Assembly (NCBI GenBank): GCA_016200825.1 | Contig: JACQEA010000354.1 | Location: 1-7,059, forward strand | Length of the DNA stretch: 7,059 bases | Source: Chloroflexota bacterium | GTDB taxonomy: Bacteria > Chloroflexota > Anaerolineae > UBA4142 | Direction of reading: 5' to 3' | Part shown: in pieces, positions 6,147 through 7,059 of the stretch | How positions within the stretch are numbered: the stretch's first letter is position 1 | How the letters are laid out: the number at the start of each line of letters is the position of its first letter | Notes under the pieces: generated by a model | Told to the model about the DNA's origin: nothing | What the model saw: only the letters and a program-made list of their open reading frames with translations | Databases searched by the model: none | Position numbers and translations under genes: made by a program

Positions 6147-6177
6147 GCAAATATTTGAAAAATTAAATCACATCAGG

Positions 6178-6206
6178 TTGACGACCCTGCCGCGCCGTGC
6201 TAGTAT
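6178..6206 (+). promoter_or_regulatory. Promoter of the truncated comM copy
   Basis: TTGACG (6178-6183), 17 bp, TAGTAT (6201-6206), with an extended -10 TGC just before it. It diverges from the minus-strand promoter, and the two -35 boxes are 31 bp apart. It matches the comM promoter in layout (same -35 hexamer, same GTGCTAG at the -10). No ribosome binding site lies between it and the ATG at 6244. Confidence 0.6.
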
Positions 6207-6243
6207 GTGTCCGCTTGATCAGTCTCCTCCTCGAGTCAATTCA

Positions 6244-6486
6244 ATGCTCACCAAAGTAATCTCGTGCGCCGTCGAGACCGACGACGGTGCACTCGTCGAT
6301 GTCGAAGGCGACATCTCCACCGGACAAACCGGCCTCACCATCGTCGGCTTGCCCGACGCGGCGGTGCAAGAATCGCGCGAACGCGTTTGCGCAGAAATTC
6401 GGAATCCTATTGCGCGCGGGGTATTTGCGCGCGATAACGTTGAAAATTCCCGCGTGACCAACAAACGAAAACCATTTCAAAAATAA
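6244..6486 (+). pseudogene. Truncated comM/yifB 5' fragment (partial duplicate)
   Basis: An 80-codon frame. Its first 54 codons (6244-6405, MLTKVISCAV... to ...EIRN) align without gaps to the start of the comM gene at 6565, with 41 of 54 residues identical by my count. Homology then stops and the rest (PIARGVFARDN... to KPFQK) is unlike the family, apart from a faint trace of the FPSTKR segment near 6448-6467. It keeps the start codon and an equivalent promoter, but lacks the remainder of the N-terminal domain and the entire ATPase. It looks like a decayed duplicate; about 76% identity says the copy is not recent, or came from a related genome. An expressed short protein cannot be excluded. 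Confidence 0.8.
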
Positions 6487-6493
6487 TTTGAAA
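6475..6493. repeat. Small A/T-rich inverted repeat after the comM fragment
   Basis: TTTCAAA (6475-6481) and TTTGAAA (6487-6493) pair perfectly around AATAA, covering the stop codon of the fragment. CC at 6472-6473 could pair with GG at 6494-6495 across a bulged A. It is weak and has no U-run, so a terminator role is doubtful; it could be an operator-like site. Confidence 0.35.
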
Positions 6494-6526
6494 GGAAGCA
6501 TTTGCATTCATCGCTGGTTTGACCGA

Positions 6527-6555
6527 TTGACGCGATTCAACGCGCGTGCTAGAAT
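6527..6555 (+). promoter_or_regulatory. comM promoter, near-leaderless
   Basis: TTGACG (6527-6532), 17-bp spacer, TAGAAT (6550-6555), preceded by TGC as an extended -10. The expected start (about 6561-6563) is 2-4 nt before the ATG at 6565, and there is no ribosome binding site, so the mRNA is probably leaderless. Confidence 0.65.
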
Positions 6556-6564
6556 CCTGTTGTT

Positions 6565-7059
6565 ATGCTCGCCAAAGTGATTTCGTGCGCGGTCGTCGGA
6601 TTGGACGGCGCACTCGTGGATGTTGAAGTCGATATCGCGTTCGGACAAGCGGGCTTGACCGTTGTCGGTCTGCCCGATACCTCAGTTCAAGAATCGCGCG
6701 AACGCGTCCGCGCCGCGATTCGCAATTCTAATCTCACGTTTCCCTCCACCAAACGTATCACCGTTAATCTCGCGCCGGCCGATCTCCGCAAAGAAGGTCC
6801 CGCGTACGATCTGCCCATCGCCGTCGCGATTTTGCTCGCGTCTGAACAATTGCGCGCGGATCTTTCGCGCGTGCTTATCATCGGTGAACTCTCGCTCGAT
6901 GGACTCGTGCGCCACACTAACGGCGTTTTGCCGATGGCGGCGCTCGCGCGCGCAAAAGGATTCAGTACCCTGTTTGTGCCCGCCCAAGATGCACCCGAAG
7001 CGGCGCTCGTTCCTGATTTGAATGTCTATCCCATCGAAACTTTATTCGCGCTCGTCGCA
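6565..7059 (+). CDS. comM: ComM/YifB-family Mg-chelatase-like AAA ATPase (N-terminal part; 3' end beyond window)
   Basis: 165 codons are visible of a protein usually around 500 residues. The start MLAKVISCAVVGLDGALVDVEVDI, then GLPDTSVQESRERVRAAIRNS and the segment FPSTKRITVNLAPADLRKEGPAYDLPIAVAIL are hallmark ComM/YifB N-terminal (ChlI-like) sequence. GELSLDGLVRHTNGVLPMA continues the same domain. The ATPase Walker motifs lie past the window edge. ComM is known in naturally transformable bacteria as a hexameric branch-migration helicase that helps integrate incoming DNA; the family is also widespread in species not known to be competent. The ATG at 6565 is supported by alignment with the family and with the upstream fragment. 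It is transcribed away from the cytochrome operon and shows no functional tie to it. Confidence 0.95.
   Translation, partial: MLAKVISCAVVGLDGALVDVEVDIAFGQAGLTVVGLPDTSVQESRERVRAAIRNSNLTFPSTKRITVNLAPADLRKEGPAYDLPIAVAILLASEQLRADLSRVLIIGELSLDGLVRHTNGVLPMAALARAKGFSTLFVPAQDAPEAALVPDLNVYPIETLFALVA

Noticed and set aside
5881..6150. 89-residue minus-strand frame in the control region
   Set aside because: Its start codon is a TTG lying on the -35 region of the promoter, and it has no ribosome site or family resemblance. The better start nearby is the ATG at 5998 in a different frame.
6244..6486. Functional second ComM
   Set aside because: Only the first 54 codons match; the rest of the N-terminal domain and the whole ATPase are missing before the stop at 6484-6486.
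1..7059. CRISPR array, insertion sequence or tRNA gene
   Set aside because: No regularly spaced direct repeats, transposase-like frame or cloverleaf with CCA-type ends was seen on either strand.

Overview
The window carries a five-gene respiratory operon on the minus strand (about 5806 down to the left edge). A short divergent control region and the start of a comM/yifB gene on the plus strand follow, the latter preceded by a broken partial copy of itself. The organism is most likely an uncultured environmental bacterium. Family content (bd-like oxidase without subunit II, EB_dh/NxrC-type heme protein fused to cytochromes c, cupredoxin lipoprotein) and style suggest Chloroflexota, with Nitrospirota-like lineages as the alternative. 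This is inference from gene content only; no rRNA or other marker gene is present.

Respiratory operon, read right to left. (1) 5806-3974 is a 610-residue polytopic protein related to subunit I of cytochrome bd oxidase (CydA). No CydB is adjacent. The quinol-binding Q-loop appears to be replaced by about four extra membrane helices, and several canonical ligands are missing. (2) 3968-3165 is a diheme cytochrome c built from two repeated monoheme units. (3) 3066-2251 is a three-helix membrane-anchored monoheme cytochrome c. (4) 2238-715 combines two cytochrome c domains with an ethylbenzene-dehydrogenase-gamma/NxrC-like heme domain and a C-terminal membrane anchor. (5) 680 to beyond base 1 is a lipoprotein with an amicyanin-like copper motif followed by a carboxypeptidase-regulatory-like repeat. 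Together the genes encode five c-heme sites, a possible b-heme domain and a possible blue-copper site around a bd-type membrane core. The simplest reading is an oxygen-reductase-like complex fed by periplasmic one-electron carriers rather than by quinol. The substrate and the direction of electron flow are not shown by the sequence.

Control region (5807-6243). A perfect sigma-70 consensus promoter (TTGACA, 17 bp, TATAAT) faces the operon. However, a strong intrinsic terminator lies about 270 bp downstream of it and before the oxidase gene. The segment between them is either a small RNA or an attenuator leader. It contains a well-spaced AGGAGG-ATG that opens a 53-codon frame running through the terminator. 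A second promoter points the other way into the comM fragment.

Right part (6244-7059). The first 54 codons of a comM-like gene, with an equivalent promoter, lie about 320 bp upstream of the real comM start and then lose homology. The true comM begins at 6565, almost at its predicted transcription start, and runs off the window.
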